A stretch of 64,000 bases of DNA, taken from positions 620,001 through 684,000 of the forward strand of contig NZ_QLMC01000005.1 of assembly GCF_003259745.1 (NCBI RefSeq). The letters run 5' to 3'. Below the pieces are notes generated by a model that worked only from the letters and a program-made list of their open reading frames with translations, ran no database searches and had not been told where the DNA came from. Both the position numbers and the translations under genes were made by a program. Positions within the stretch are counted from its first letter, which is position 1. Every line of letters begins with the position of its first letter. This document shows positions 17,693 through 26,661 of the stretch, piece after piece. The stretch is from Larkinella arboricola. Its GTDB lineage: Bacteria; Bacteroidota; Bacteroidia; Cytophagales; Spirosomataceae.

Positions 17693-17749
17693 AGTACCAG
17701 AAATATGGATAAAAGTAACAGAAATAGCAAACTTCCCCGACTACTTTTG
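17693..17749 (+). promoter_or_regulatory. ridA-operon promoter with paired AraC-type operator
   Basis: Half-sites AGTACCAGAAATA (from 17693) and AGTAACAGAAATA (from 17714) are direct repeats 21 bp apart with GATAAA in front of the second. The -7 box TACTTTTG (17742-17749) plus CT starts 28 nt after the second half-site. It matches the module upstream of susC at 26 of 33 operator positions with identical spacings. The first gene starts at 17814. Confidence 0.7.
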
Positions 17750-17813
17750 CTGACAGTTCCAGGTGTGATCAGGGACGTCTAGAACCACACCCTTTCTATC
17801 TGCATTTTCACGC

Positions 17814-18203
17814 ATGAGTAAAACAAAAGTGATTCACCCCGATCGCGACCCCGCCTTTGCAACCGGCGCGTATTCGGACGGCGTGGTGGCCGGAGGCTTT
17901 CTATTTGTGAGCGGACAGGCGGCCGTCGATTTTAAAACTTCCCAGTTCGTGCGGGGCACCATTGAAGAGGAAACCCATCGCACGTTACAAAACATTAAAA
18001 CCATCCTCGAATCGGTAGGCGCAACAATGGACGATGTGGTCAAATGCACCGTTCACCTGGCCGATATTGCCGAGTTCGACCGCTACAATGCGGTGTACGC
18101 CAGTTATTTTTCGGGCATTAAACCCGCCCGGACAACCGTGCAGTCGGTATTGGCCGAGGAACTGAAAGTAGAAATTGATTGCATTGTTAAACTCCCGGCC
18201 TGA
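17814..18203 (+). CDS. RidA/YjgF-family deaminase-like protein
   Basis: A 129-residue RidA-family protein with the conserved C-terminal segment PARTTVQSVL containing the substrate-carboxylate Arg, then VEIDCIVKLP. Family members hydrolyse reactive enamine/imine intermediates (such as 2-aminoacrylate) made by PLP enzymes. It is the first gene of an operon that also encodes a class III aminotransferase, so it may remove an enamine or imine produced in this pathway rather than act as the housekeeping RidA. The gene follows the AraC-type promoter module by 64 nt. Confidence 0.9.
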   Translation: MSKTKVIHPDRDPAFATGAYSDGVVAGGFLFVSGQAAVDFKTSQFVRGTIEEETHRTLQNIKTILESVGATMDDVVKCTVHLADIAEFDRYNAVYASYFSGIKPARTTVQSVLAEELKVEIDCIVKLPA

Positions 18204-18219
18204 TTAACCTGCTCGGCGA

Positions 18220-19197
18220 ATGGATCAGATGATACAAACAAGTGAGATCAGCGTAGGCGTGGTTGGATTGGGGTTGATGGGGAGCAGTATTGTGGCGGCT
18301 CTCTTATTGTCTGGTCATCCGGTGAAAGCCATTGCCCCCTTACCCGACGAACTGGCCGACGCGCCGGAACGCATTTACAGTCAGATTAAACACGGTGATG
18401 AAGCGGATTTGCTCCGCAAACCACCGGAAGCCTATCGGGCGCAACTAACGGTTTCGGGAGATTACAACATCCTCAGCGACTGCCGGCTGGTGCTGGAGTG
18501 CGTTACCGAGCGAATTGCCATCAAGCAGAGTGTTTACCAGAAAATAGCCGCCGTAGTCAGCGCCGATACGGTAATTGCCAGCAATACGTCGGCCATTCCG
18601 ATCAGCCAGTTGCAGCAGTATGTGCCGAACCCGGAGCGGTTTATGGGCATTCACTGGGCCGAACCGGCCTACATGACCCGGTTTATGGAAATCACCTGCG
18701 GCACCGAAACATCGCTGGAACGGGCCAACTGGGCGTTTGAACTGGCGCACTACTGGCAGAAAGAACCCACGCTGCTGCGCAAAGACATTCGCGGTTTTGT
18801 GACCAACCGGCTGATGTACGCCATTTACCGGGAAGCCTTTCATCTGGTGGAAACGGGCGCAGCCAGTGTGGATGCTGTCGATAAAGCCTTTCGTTACGAC
18901 GCCGGTTCCTGGATGACAATGATGGGCATTTTCCGGCGCATGGACTACACCGGTTTGCAGGACTACGCCGAGATTTTCCGGCGTATTTTTCCCCTCCTGT
19001 CTAATTCGGAGGAGGTACCTTCATTAATGAAACCACTCGTCGATCAGCAGTTGCGGGGAACGCAGAGCGCCCGGGGGCTGTATGACTATACCGAAGAAGA
19101 AGCAAAGGAATGGGAAAAAGCCTTTGCGGTTTTTAACAAAGACATTTTTCAACTGGCCGCCCGGTATCCGATCCGGACCGACCAGCGAATCGGCTAA
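18220..19197 (+). CDS. 3-hydroxyacyl-CoA dehydrogenase-fold oxidoreductase (active-type)
   Basis: A 325-residue NAD-dependent dehydrogenase of the 3-hydroxyacyl-CoA/L-carnitine/L-gulonate dehydrogenase superfamily. The Rossmann motif GLGLMG is at residues 16-21. The catalytic set is intact: Ser124 in SNTSAIP, His145 in GIHWAEP and Asn196 in GFVTNR. There is no crotonase domain, and the length suits enzymes acting on small hydroxy acids. It is 16 nt after the RidA-like gene. A divergent paralogue two genes downstream lacks the catalytic residues. Substrate unknown; a hydroxy-acid or sugar-acid dehydrogenase is most plausible. Confidence 0.88.
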   Translation: MDQMIQTSEISVGVVGLGLMGSSIVAALLLSGHPVKAIAPLPDELADAPERIYSQIKHGDEADLLRKPPEAYRAQLTVSGDYNILSDCRLVLECVTERIAIKQSVYQKIAAVVSADTVIASNTSAIPISQLQQYVPNPERFMGIHWAEPAYMTRFMEITCGTETSLERANWAFELAHYWQKEPTLLRKDIRGFVTNRLMYAIYREAFHLVETGAASVDAVDKAFRYDAGSWMTMMGIFRRMDYTGLQDYAEIFRRIFPLLSNSEEVPSLMKPLVDQQLRGTQSARGLYDYTEEEAKEWEKAFAVFNKDIFQLAARYPIRTDQRIG

Positions 19198-19205
19198 ATT
19201 CTACC

Positions 19206-20525
19206 ATGACACACTACACCGAATCGGCCGCCCTGCTGGAGCGGGCTAAAAAAGTCCTGGCCGGGGGCGTCTCGTCTGAATTCCGGAAGTACAACCACCC
19301 GCACGCCATCTTTTACACGCACGGGAAAGGCAGCCGGATTTACGACGTGGACGGCAACGAATACCTGGACTTTACACTTAGTCAGGGGCCGTTGCTGCTG
19401 GGGCACTCGCACCCCGACGTTTTGCAGGCCATCAATACCTATTCCGAACAGGGACAACTTTTTGCCGGTCAGCACATCCGGGAAATCGAACTGGCCGAAA
19501 AACTGGCCGAACTCATTCCGTCCGCCGAACTGATGCGGTTTTGTCTCGACGGTTCTGAAGCCGTGCAGACCGCGTTTCGGATAGCCCGCGCCAAAACTGG
19601 CAAGGCCAAATTTCTCCGGTTTGAAGGGCATTACCACGGCTGGCTTGACAACGTAGCCTGGGGGCTTTCGACGCCTTCTGCCGAAGCCCTGGGCGAGCGG
19701 GAAAACCCTGAAGCGTATCCGTGGAGTGCCGGTCTGGCCGACCACGCCCGCGACGAATTCATCATCCTGCCCTGGAACGACCTGGAACTGGTCCGGAAAA
19801 CTGTGGCCGAACACCAGCACGAACTGGCCGCTATCATCACCGAGCCGGTTATGTGCAACAACGGCTGCATTCTGCCCAAAGACGGCTTTTTGCAGGGGCT
19901 TCGCGCCATCTGTGACGAGTACGGCATCGCCCTGATTTTCGACGAGGTGATTACCGGTTTTCGGGTGTCGCTCGGCGGAGCGCAGCAACGGTTTGGGATT
20001 ACCCCCGATCTGTCCATTTTTGCCAAGGCCATTGCCAGCGGGTATCCCATCAGTGCCATTGTCGGCAAACGGGAGTGGATGGGTTTGATCGAAGACGCTA
20101 AAGTGATTCACGCGGGAACGATGAACGCCAGCAACCCGACCGTGGCGGCTGCGCTGGCCACCATTCAGGTGCTGGAACGCGACCAGCCTTACGAACGGCT
20201 TTACCGCTACGGCCAGAAACTGATGGCCGGATTGCAGCAGGCGGCAGCCGAAACCGGGCAGAACCTGCGCGTACAGGGCCTCGGACCGATGTTTCACGCC
20301 GGATTTACCGATCTGGAAACCGTCACCGACTACCGGGGCACACTGTCGTACGACAAAGCCAAGCTCGGCAAATTCATCGCCGGGATGCACGACCGGGGCG
20401 TTCGGGTGATTGGCCGGGGCCTGTGGTACATCAGCGCGGCCCATACCGAAGCCGACATCGATCACGCCATTGCAACGGCCCGGCAGGTGCTGGAAAGTAT
20501 GGTGTCAGAAACAACAAAGAACTAA
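19206..20525 (+). CDS. Class III aminotransferase, glutamate-1-semialdehyde aminomutase-like
   Basis: A 439-residue PLP enzyme. Asp246 (FDEVITGF) should bind the pyridine nitrogen, and Lys274 in FAKAIASGYP should form the Schiff base. The GSAM-type DGSEAVQTAFRIAR (115-128) and GHYHGW (141-146) blocks are present. Genuine hemL genes sit with tetrapyrrole genes; here the gene is inside a catabolic operon between two hydroxyacyl-dehydrogenase-fold genes. It therefore more likely transaminates or isomerises an amino-sugar or amino-acid derivative. The RidA-like gene fits as a partner for imine clean-up. Confidence 0.9.
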   Translation: MTHYTESAALLERAKKVLAGGVSSEFRKYNHPHAIFYTHGKGSRIYDVDGNEYLDFTLSQGPLLLGHSHPDVLQAINTYSEQGQLFAGQHIREIELAEKLAELIPSAELMRFCLDGSEAVQTAFRIARAKTGKAKFLRFEGHYHGWLDNVAWGLSTPSAEALGERENPEAYPWSAGLADHARDEFIILPWNDLELVRKTVAEHQHELAAIITEPVMCNNGCILPKDGFLQGLRAICDEYGIALIFDEVITGFRVSLGGAQQRFGITPDLSIFAKAIASGYPISAIVGKREWMGLIEDAKVIHAGTMNASNPTVAAALATIQVLERDQPYERLYRYGQKLMAGLQQAAAETGQNLRVQGLGPMFHAGFTDLETVTDYRGTLSYDKAKLGKFIAGMHDRGVRVIGRGLWYISAAHTEADIDHAIATARQVLESMVSETTKN

Positions 20526-20558
20526 AGGCGGCTCGTACGCAGGTTAACAAAACAAAGT

Positions 20559-21527
20559 ATGGGGAATACATCCGCTCAAAGAGACGCCATTCTGGTAGTG
20601 GGCTGGAGCAAGGCCATAACGGGCATTATTGCCTGTCTGCGGCAGGCCGGTCACCCCGTGGTGGCTTATACGGGCAACGGTTTTGAAACCACCGAATGCC
20701 AGCCGATTTCGCCAAAAACAATAGATATACCAGAGCTGGATTCGTCGGTGGAACTCATCGACGGGCTCGACGAAGCGCGCGGTTTTAGTTTGATCATTGT
20801 CTGTACGGACGAAAATGAGTTCCAGAAAAAGACCCGGATTCAGCAACTGGAACAGGTGGTTTCGCCGGATGCACTCATTGCCCTCAACACCGAAAGCATT
20901 CCGCTCAGCACCATTCAGCGGGACGCCCACCACCCGGAGCGGATCATTGGCGTTAACTGGAGCGAACCCGCCGATACCACGTATTTTCTGGAGATCATTA
21001 CCAACGAAAAAACCGATGACCGGCTTGTCGAGGACTTTTCCACGCAGGCAAAACAACGCTGGCAAAAAGATCCGTACGTCGTGCGCAGCGACAACGGGAT
21101 TCGGACGCGAATGCTGTGCGCCATGATCCGGGAAGCGTTTTTTCTGCTCGAAAATAAGTATGTTTCCGTCGAGGACATCGACCGCGCCTGCCGCAACGAC
21201 CCGGGGTATTATCTGCCGTTTGGCGGCCACTTCCGGTATATGGATTTGATGGGAACGTTTATCTACGGCGTAGTGATGCAGGATCTGTTTCCCGAACTGT
21301 CGAAAGACCGGCACGTGCCCGGGTTCTTCACCGAAATGGTGCAGAACGGCAGTCTGGGTATGGTTACCGAAAAAGGATTTTACCCGTACAAAGAAGGCGA
21401 AACGGCGCAGTGGGAAGTCTCTTTTCGGGAATTCAGCCAGCAAATCCGGGATCTGATGAGTAGGTACCCGTTTCAGTACGAAGCTACACCGGAATGGGCA
21501 CATAAACCGTCTGTTGTCCATGACTAA
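20559..21527 (+). CDS. 3-hydroxyacyl-CoA dehydrogenase-fold protein lacking catalytic residues
   Basis: A 322-residue paralogue of the product of 18220-19197; its end overlaps the next gene by 8 bp. The fold is recognisable (NTESIPLSTIQ, RIIGVNWSEPADTTYFLEI). However, the Rossmann loop is GWSKAITG instead of GxGxxG, the catalytic His is Asn133 (GVNWSEP), and the region that should hold the catalytic Asn reads GIRTRM with the Asn missing. It is therefore probably not an active dehydrogenase of the usual mechanism. It may be a regulatory subunit, a heterodimer partner for the intact paralogue, or an enzyme with different chemistry. Confidence 0.82.
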   Translation: MGNTSAQRDAILVVGWSKAITGIIACLRQAGHPVVAYTGNGFETTECQPISPKTIDIPELDSSVELIDGLDEARGFSLIIVCTDENEFQKKTRIQQLEQVVSPDALIALNTESIPLSTIQRDAHHPERIIGVNWSEPADTTYFLEIITNEKTDDRLVEDFSTQAKQRWQKDPYVVRSDNGIRTRMLCAMIREAFFLLENKYVSVEDIDRACRNDPGYYLPFGGHFRYMDLMGTFIYGVVMQDLFPELSKDRHVPGFFTEMVQNGSLGMVTEKGFYPYKEGETAQWEVSFREFSQQIRDLMSRYPFQYEATPEWAHKPSVVHD

Positions 21528-22602
21528 GCGGCTTATCGTTGACGCCCACCTCGATCTGGCCATGAACGCGCTGGAATGGAACCGCGACCTTTCGCGCCCG
21601 CTAACCGAAATCCGGCAGCGCGAAATGGGGATGCGCGACAAACCCGACCGGGGCCGGGGCACGGTTTGTTTGCCGGAACTGCGCAAAGGCGGTATTGGAT
21701 TGGTGGTAGCCACGCAACTCTCGCGGGTGACGCCCTACGGAAGCGCCCTGCCGGGCTGGCACTCGCCCCAGCAGGCCTGGGCCATGACGCAGGCGCAACT
21801 CGTCTGGTATCGGGAAATGGAAGCCCTCGGCGAAATGGTGCAGATCACCAACCTGACCGAACTGGACAACCACCTGGCCCTCTGGGATAATGCCGAACTG
21901 CCGGACGAGCAAAAACCGATTGGCTACATCCTGAGTCTGGAGGGCGCCGATTCGCTGGTGAATAGTTCGTACCTGCACCGGGCGTATGAGTACGGCTTGC
22001 GGGCCGTCGGACTGTCGCATTTCGGGCCGGGACGCTACGCGCCGGGAACGAAAATGGAAGGACCGATTACCCCGTTGGGGCTGGATTTATTGAAGGAAAT
22101 GGGCCAGCTAAACCTGATTCTGGACGTGACCCACCTGACCGACGAAGGGTTCGATCAGGCGCTGGACGTGTATCAGGGGCCGGTCTGGGCCAGTCACCAT
22201 AACGTGCGGACGATTGTACCGACACAGCGACAATTGACCGATGAGCAGATTAAACGGCTCATTGAACGCGATGCGGTCATTGGCGGGATGCTGGACTGCT
22301 GGGCAATGGATATCCGGTTTATCGACACGGTTTCGGACCCCTGGCAACTGAACATCCGGCTGGAAAACCTCGTCGATCACTGGGACCACATCTGCCAGAT
22401 CGCCGGAAACAGTCGGCACGTCGCCATCGGCAGCGATCTGGACGGTATTTTTGGCACCGAGCAATCGCCCTGGGACATGAACTCGATTGCGGATTTGCGG
22501 AAATATGAGGACATTCTGGCCCGGCGCGGTTATGAACCTGCCGATATTGACAATATTTTTCACGGAAACTGGCTCCGGTTTTTACGCCGGGCCTGGAGCT
22601 AA
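21520..22602 (+). CDS. Membrane-dipeptidase family (M19) hydrolase
   Basis: A roughly 360-residue zinc hydrolase of the renal-dipeptidase family. Metal-ligand motifs visible in order are VDAHLDLA (His10, Asp12), LEGADS (bridging Glu), DVTHLTDEGF, ASHHNVR and GSDLDG. No signal peptide, so it is cytoplasmic. I use the ATG at 21520, which overlaps the previous gene's stop (ATGACTAA); a TTG two codons earlier is less likely. Family members cleave dipeptides, including D-amino-acid containing ones, and N-acyl-D-amino acids. In this operon it may free an amino acid from a conjugated sugar or acid. Confidence 0.92.
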   Translation: MTKRLIVDAHLDLAMNALEWNRDLSRPLTEIRQREMGMRDKPDRGRGTVCLPELRKGGIGLVVATQLSRVTPYGSALPGWHSPQQAWAMTQAQLVWYREMEALGEMVQITNLTELDNHLALWDNAELPDEQKPIGYILSLEGADSLVNSSYLHRAYEYGLRAVGLSHFGPGRYAPGTKMEGPITPLGLDLLKEMGQLNLILDVTHLTDEGFDQALDVYQGPVWASHHNVRTIVPTQRQLTDEQIKRLIERDAVIGGMLDCWAMDIRFIDTVSDPWQLNIRLENLVDHWDHICQIAGNSRHVAIGSDLDGIFGTEQSPWDMNSIADLRKYEDILARRGYEPADIDNIFHGNWLRFLRRAWS

Positions 22603-22617
22603 ACCCAGTCCTTTGCT

Positions 22618-23997
22618 ATGAACGTGCCTACTTTTCAAGCCGGTGCGGCCCGGGTGGACATTACGCCCCCGCTGGGCACTTTGATCAACGGCGATTTCAT
22701 TACCCATTACGCCCGTTTTATCCACGACCCCCTGTACGCCAAGGCGCTGGTGCTGCAACAGGGCGAAACAACCGTGGCGCTGGTGATTGTCGACATCTGC
22801 GCCATGCCGAAGGATTTTCTGGATGCGGTGAAACGGGATATTCAGGAACAAACGGGACTGTTGCCGCAAAATATTTTAATTTCCAGCACGCACACCCACG
22901 CAGCCGGTTCGGTGGCCAGCCTGTTGCTGGGCGCGGCCGATTTACCGTACCGCCAGAAACTGCCCGGCCTGCTGGTCGAATCGGTCAAAGCGGCTTTGCA
23001 GAACCGGCGTCCGGCAAAAATCGGGTTCGGGGCGGTGGACGTGCCGGAACACGTGGTTTGCCGACGGTTTTTCATGAAAGAAGGCTATCAGGCGCTCAAC
23101 CCCGTCACGGGTGGGCTGGATGGTGTCAAAACCAATCCCTTCGGTGATGAGCAGCAGATCGACCGGCGGGTCGTTCCGGTTGATCCTGAGGTTGGTTTTC
23201 TGGCCGTGAAAGGACTGGACGATCAATGGATTAGCCTGCTGGCCAACTACTCGTTGCACTACGTTGGCGATTGGGAGAACGGCAGCATCACGGCGGACTA
23301 TTTCGGTGTTTTTTCCGAAGAAATCGGTCGCTTGCTGCAAGCCGGTTCGGGCTTCGTTGGGATGATGAGCAACGGCACGAGCGGAGAAGCCAACATCTGG
23401 GATTTTCTGGACCCGGATCGGTATCCAACAGAGCAATTTGCTAAAAGTGAACTCATTGGAAAAGCCATTGCCGGAAAGGTATTCTCTGCGCTGCAAACCG
23501 TTGAGTGGCAAACCGCTCCCGCTCTGTCGGCCCAGTATGCCGAAGTGACAGCGGGCGTTCGGAAACCGTCAGCCGATGAACTGGAAGTGGCTAGAGAATT
23601 GGTGGCCGAAACGTATTATGAGGCCATTCAGCAGGTGGATATGGACGTGCTGCGCCGGATTTACGCCCGCGAGCAAGTATTGCTAAATGACTACCCGGAC
23701 ACAATCGAGTTTCCGGTGCAGGCCCTACAGATCGGTACCGGACGAATCGGCGCGTTGGGCGGAGAGTTTTTTGCCGAAACCGGCCTGAAACTCAAGCAAA
23801 GCCATTCGCCTTATTTTACGATCACGATGGCCAACGGGTATGTCGGCTACGTGCCGCCCGCGCACGAAATTGAGCGGGGTGGGTACGAAACCTGGCGCTG
23901 CCGGACCAGTTTTCTGGAACCGGGTGCTGAAGAAACGATTCGGACAAAGTTGGCGGAATTGCTGAAAACGCAGGCTGAGCGTCCGGTTTATTCGTAA
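22618..23997 (+). CDS. Neutral/alkaline ceramidase N-terminal-domain-like hydrolase
   Basis: A 459-residue protein resembling the N-terminal catalytic region of neutral ceramidases: RVDITPPLG at the start, a zinc-type SSTHTHAAGS block near residues 87-96, and MSNGTSGEAN. It lacks a signal peptide and the C-terminal immunoglobulin-like domain of true ceramidases, so it is likely cytoplasmic. Ceramidases cleave an amide bond; an amidase activity on an N-acyl compound would fit a pathway with an aminotransferase and dipeptidase. The precise substrate cannot be read from sequence. Confidence 0.8.
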   Translation: MNVPTFQAGAARVDITPPLGTLINGDFITHYARFIHDPLYAKALVLQQGETTVALVIVDICAMPKDFLDAVKRDIQEQTGLLPQNILISSTHTHAAGSVASLLLGAADLPYRQKLPGLLVESVKAALQNRRPAKIGFGAVDVPEHVVCRRFFMKEGYQALNPVTGGLDGVKTNPFGDEQQIDRRVVPVDPEVGFLAVKGLDDQWISLLANYSLHYVGDWENGSITADYFGVFSEEIGRLLQAGSGFVGMMSNGTSGEANIWDFLDPDRYPTEQFAKSELIGKAIAGKVFSALQTVEWQTAPALSAQYAEVTAGVRKPSADELEVARELVAETYYEAIQQVDMDVLRRIYAREQVLLNDYPDTIEFPVQALQIGTGRIGALGGEFFAETGLKLKQSHSPYFTITMANGYVGYVPPAHEIERGGYETWRCRTSFLEPGAEETIRTKLAELLKTQAERPVYS

Positions 23998-24039
23998 CCA
24001 ATGGACCAAACGGATTGAACGATAACGGTTTAAATTCCT

Positions 24040-24792
24040 ATGGAAACCCTCAACGCCCAGGCCCTCAAAGAATCGTTCCGAACCGACGGGTACGTTTTTC
24101 TGCCCGGCTTTTTGTCCACCGAAGAAGTTCGGGAGCTAAACGAGAGCGTGAAAAACTTTATTAGTGAGCAGGTGCCCGTGATGCCCCACGAGCAGGTTTT
24201 TTACGAAGACAAGGACGACCCGGCTACCCTGAAGCAGTTGATCGATATGCAGAAATACAATCCGTATTTTGATCGAATGTTGAACAACAGCCGGTTTAGG
24301 CAACTGGCTGAATCGTTGCTCGAGGACGCGGTGCTTCCCAAAACGCTGGAGTATTTCAACAAACCGCCCAAAATCGGCAAACCGACGCCCCCGCATCAGG
24401 ACAATTATTACTTCATGCTGAAACCGGCCGAAGCCGTCACGATGTGGCTGGCGCTGGAAGACGTGGATGCCGAAAACGGCTGCGTTCGGTATGTCAAAGG
24501 TTCGCATCGTCATGGTGTTCGTCCGCACGGCCGGACCCAAACGCTCGGTTTTTCGCAGGGTATCACGGATTTCTGGAATGAAAACGATCAGGCGCAGGCC
24601 GTCGCCTTTCCGGCCAAACCGGGTGATCTGTTGATTCACCATTCCCTGACGATCCATTGGGCGGAAGCCAACCGCAGCGAAAGCCGCAGTCGTCAGGCCA
24701 TCGGACTGATTTACTGGGCAAAATCGGCGCAGGAGGATACGGAAGCGAAAGAAGCTTACAGGCAAAAGTTAAAAGCAGAGTTGAGCCGGTAG
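24040..24792 (+). CDS. Phytanoyl-CoA dioxygenase (PhyH) family oxygenase
   Basis: A 250-residue Fe(II)/2-oxoglutarate oxygenase. The iron facial triad is visible as PPHQDNYY (His, Asp) and HHSLTIHWAEAN (distal His), with a downstream Arg (SRQAIGLIYW) for 2-oxoglutarate. Family members hydroxylate small molecules and can trigger N- or O-dealkylation. It is in the middle of the plus operon, 42 nt after the ceramidase-like gene. Its substrate is presumably an intermediate or modified form of the imported compound. Confidence 0.9.
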   Translation: METLNAQALKESFRTDGYVFLPGFLSTEEVRELNESVKNFISEQVPVMPHEQVFYEDKDDPATLKQLIDMQKYNPYFDRMLNNSRFRQLAESLLEDAVLPKTLEYFNKPPKIGKPTPPHQDNYYFMLKPAEAVTMWLALEDVDAENGCVRYVKGSHRHGVRPHGRTQTLGFSQGITDFWNENDQAQAVAFPAKPGDLLIHHSLTIHWAEANRSESRSRQAIGLIYWAKSAQEDTEAKEAYRQKLKAELSR

Positions 24793-24869
24793 AGTAGTCA
24801 CGGAAGCGAGAGAAATACAAAACCGTTCGTTGGATACGGTTTTAGAAACGATATAAACAGATTGTTACC

Positions 24870-25676
24870 ATGAAAATGCGCGAAAGCCGGGTTCTGAAGA
24901 AGTTGCGGGCCGGTGAAGTGGTGAGTTGTTTGAAAGTAAATTTTGGTGACGGACAGGTTTCTGAACTGGCCGCCATGGCCGGATTTGACTGCCTCTGGGT
25001 CGACCGTGAGCACCTGGCGCAGGATTGGTCGGTAGTGGCTACGCATGTCTGGGCTGCGAAAGCCCACAATACCGACGTTATGGTCCGGGTGCCGCGCGGA
25101 AGTTATAGTGATTATGTCAAACCGTTGGAACTGGATGCGGCCGGTATTATGGTGCCGCACTGCATGGGTGTCGAAGACGCCCGAAATGTGATAAAAATGA
25201 CGCGCTTTCACCCGCTGGGGATGCGGGCCATCGACGGTGGTAATGCCGACGGATTATATACCAACCTGGATTTCAACGAGTACCTCCAGCAGGCCAATCA
25301 GCAACGGTTTGTGGTCCTGCAAATCGAAGACCCCGAACCGCTGGACGAGCTGGACGAAATTGCCGCCCTTGATGGGGTGGACATGCTGTTTTTCGGCCCC
25401 GGTGATTTCAGTCAGGCCATTGGTGCCCCCGGCGAATGGAACCACCCCAAACTCGTGGCCGCCCGCAAACGGGTTGCGGAAGTCTGCCGGAAACACGGCA
25501 AGTTTGCCGCCACCACCGGCAGCATCGACCGGCTGGAAGAATTTGTCAGCATGGGCTACCAGTTTGTGAGCGTAGGCGCTGATGTGGTGGGCATGAGTGC
25601 GTATTGTCACGGTCTGGTCAGTCGATTTAACAAAGAAACTACAACGACCCAACCAGTGCAGGGTGGTTACAAATAA
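24870..25676 (+). CDS. HpcH/HpaI-family aldolase
   Basis: A 268-residue class II pyruvate aldolase/citrate-lyase-like TIM barrel. Seen are FDCLWVDREHL, VRVPRGSYSD (substrate Arg), the metal Glu region VVLQIEDPEP and GPGDFSQAIG (metal Asp). Enzymes of this family split 4-hydroxy-2-keto acids into pyruvate and an aldehyde. That would be the carbon-carbon cleavage step of the pathway encoded by this operon. The preceding 77-nt gap is the longest in the operon. Confidence 0.9.
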   Translation: MKMRESRVLKKLRAGEVVSCLKVNFGDGQVSELAAMAGFDCLWVDREHLAQDWSVVATHVWAAKAHNTDVMVRVPRGSYSDYVKPLELDAAGIMVPHCMGVEDARNVIKMTRFHPLGMRAIDGGNADGLYTNLDFNEYLQQANQQRFVVLQIEDPEPLDELDEIAALDGVDMLFFGPGDFSQAIGAPGEWNHPKLVAARKRVAEVCRKHGKFAATTGSIDRLEEFVSMGYQFVSVGADVVGMSAYCHGLVSRFNKETTTTQPVQGGYK

Positions 25677-25677
25677 C

Positions 25678-26634
25678 ATGAGAAAACGCGTTTTAGGAGC
25701 CACCGGCATCACGGTTTCCGAACTGGCATTCGGGGGCGTTGAAATCGGGCTGCCGTACGGTATTGGCGTGAAAGGCGCGGAAGATATGCTTTCTGAGCCG
25801 GAAGCGATCCATCTGCTCCACGCAGCCACTGATTCTGGCGTTACCTTTTTCGACACCGCCCGGCTATACGGAGCCAGTGAAACCATCATGGGCAAAGCCT
25901 TCCGGGACCGGCGCAGCCAGGTTGTAATCGGCACCAAATGTCGGCACCTGCGGGACGGCAACGGCGAACTTCCGGACGGTGATATGCTGAAAAAGATCAT
26001 CAAAACGTCGCTGCTGGAAAGTTTAACGGCCTTGCAAACCGATTACGTGGATGTGTTCATGCTTCATCAGGCTGATCTGGGTATTCTGGCGAATGAAGAC
26101 CTGCCCCGGATTTTTGCCGATTTAAAAGCGCAGGGCGCTATCCGCAGCACGGGTGTCTCCACCTATTCCGTCGAAGAAACGCAGAAAGCCATCGAAAGCG
26201 GGGTGTGGGATGTGATTCAATTGCCGTTCAACCTCATGGATCAGCGGCAGGCGGCTTTGTTTGCGCAGGCCCGGGAAAAAGGCGTCGGCATTGTCATTCG
26301 CTCGGTTTTGCTGAAAGGGCTGCTCACCAGTAAAGGCCAGCAATTGCACCCGGCCCTGGTTGACGTGGAAAACCACATTCGCCGGTTTGACGAGCTGGTG
26401 CAGGAACCGGTTCCGGACCTGTCCACGCTGGCGATTCGGTTTGCGCTGGCTTTTCCGGAAGTGTCGTCCATTCTGGTCGGCATCGACAAACTGGCCTATC
26501 TGCATCAGGCGCTGGCGGCCGTCAATGGGCCGGAATTATCAACTGAAACCGCCGACCAGGCTAAAAAGCTGGCGTACCCGAATCCCGCGTTTCTGGACCT
26601 TCCGCACTGGGACCGGATGGGCTGGCTAACGTAG
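25678..26634 (+). CDS. Aldo/keto reductase
   Basis: A 318-residue (beta/alpha)8 oxidoreductase. The catalytic tetrad is visible: Asp and Tyr in FFDTARLYG, Lys in VVIGTKC, His in VFMLHQAD. I chose the ATG at 25678, one base after the stop of the aldolase gene, giving MRKRVLGATGITVSELAFGG; an upstream in-frame extension overlaps the aldolase by 80 bp and is rejected. It probably reduces the aldehyde released by the neighbouring aldolase, or acts on a related sugar such as fucose or galactose in this family. Confidence 0.92.
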   Translation: MRKRVLGATGITVSELAFGGVEIGLPYGIGVKGAEDMLSEPEAIHLLHAATDSGVTFFDTARLYGASETIMGKAFRDRRSQVVIGTKCRHLRDGNGELPDGDMLKKIIKTSLLESLTALQTDYVDVFMLHQADLGILANEDLPRIFADLKAQGAIRSTGVSTYSVEETQKAIESGVWDVIQLPFNLMDQRQAALFAQAREKGVGIVIRSVLLKGLLTSKGQQLHPALVDVENHIRRFDELVQEPVPDLSTLAIRFALAFPEVSSILVGIDKLAYLHQALAAVNGPELSTETADQAKKLAYPNPAFLDLPHWDRMGWLT

Positions 26635-26661
26635 CGGTTTCTTCGCAAAAACACTGATTTT

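Noticed and set aside
19194-20465. A 423-codon open frame antisense to the class III aminotransferase
   Set aside because: It mirrors the codon structure of a strongly conserved PLP enzyme on the other strand and its translation is low-complexity and unlike any family.
19206-20525. hemL (tetrapyrrole biosynthesis)
   Set aside because: The sequence is GSAM-like, but the gene sits in a catabolic operon under an AraC-type promoter with no haem genes nearby.
20544-21713. A 389-codon minus-strand frame over the second HADH-fold gene
   Set aside because: The plus-strand protein is a clear paralogue within a tight operon; the antisense product has no recognisable features.
25597-25677. Upstream extension of the aldo/keto reductase
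   Set aside because: It would overlap the aldolase gene by 80 bp, and the family N-terminus matches the ATG at 25678.
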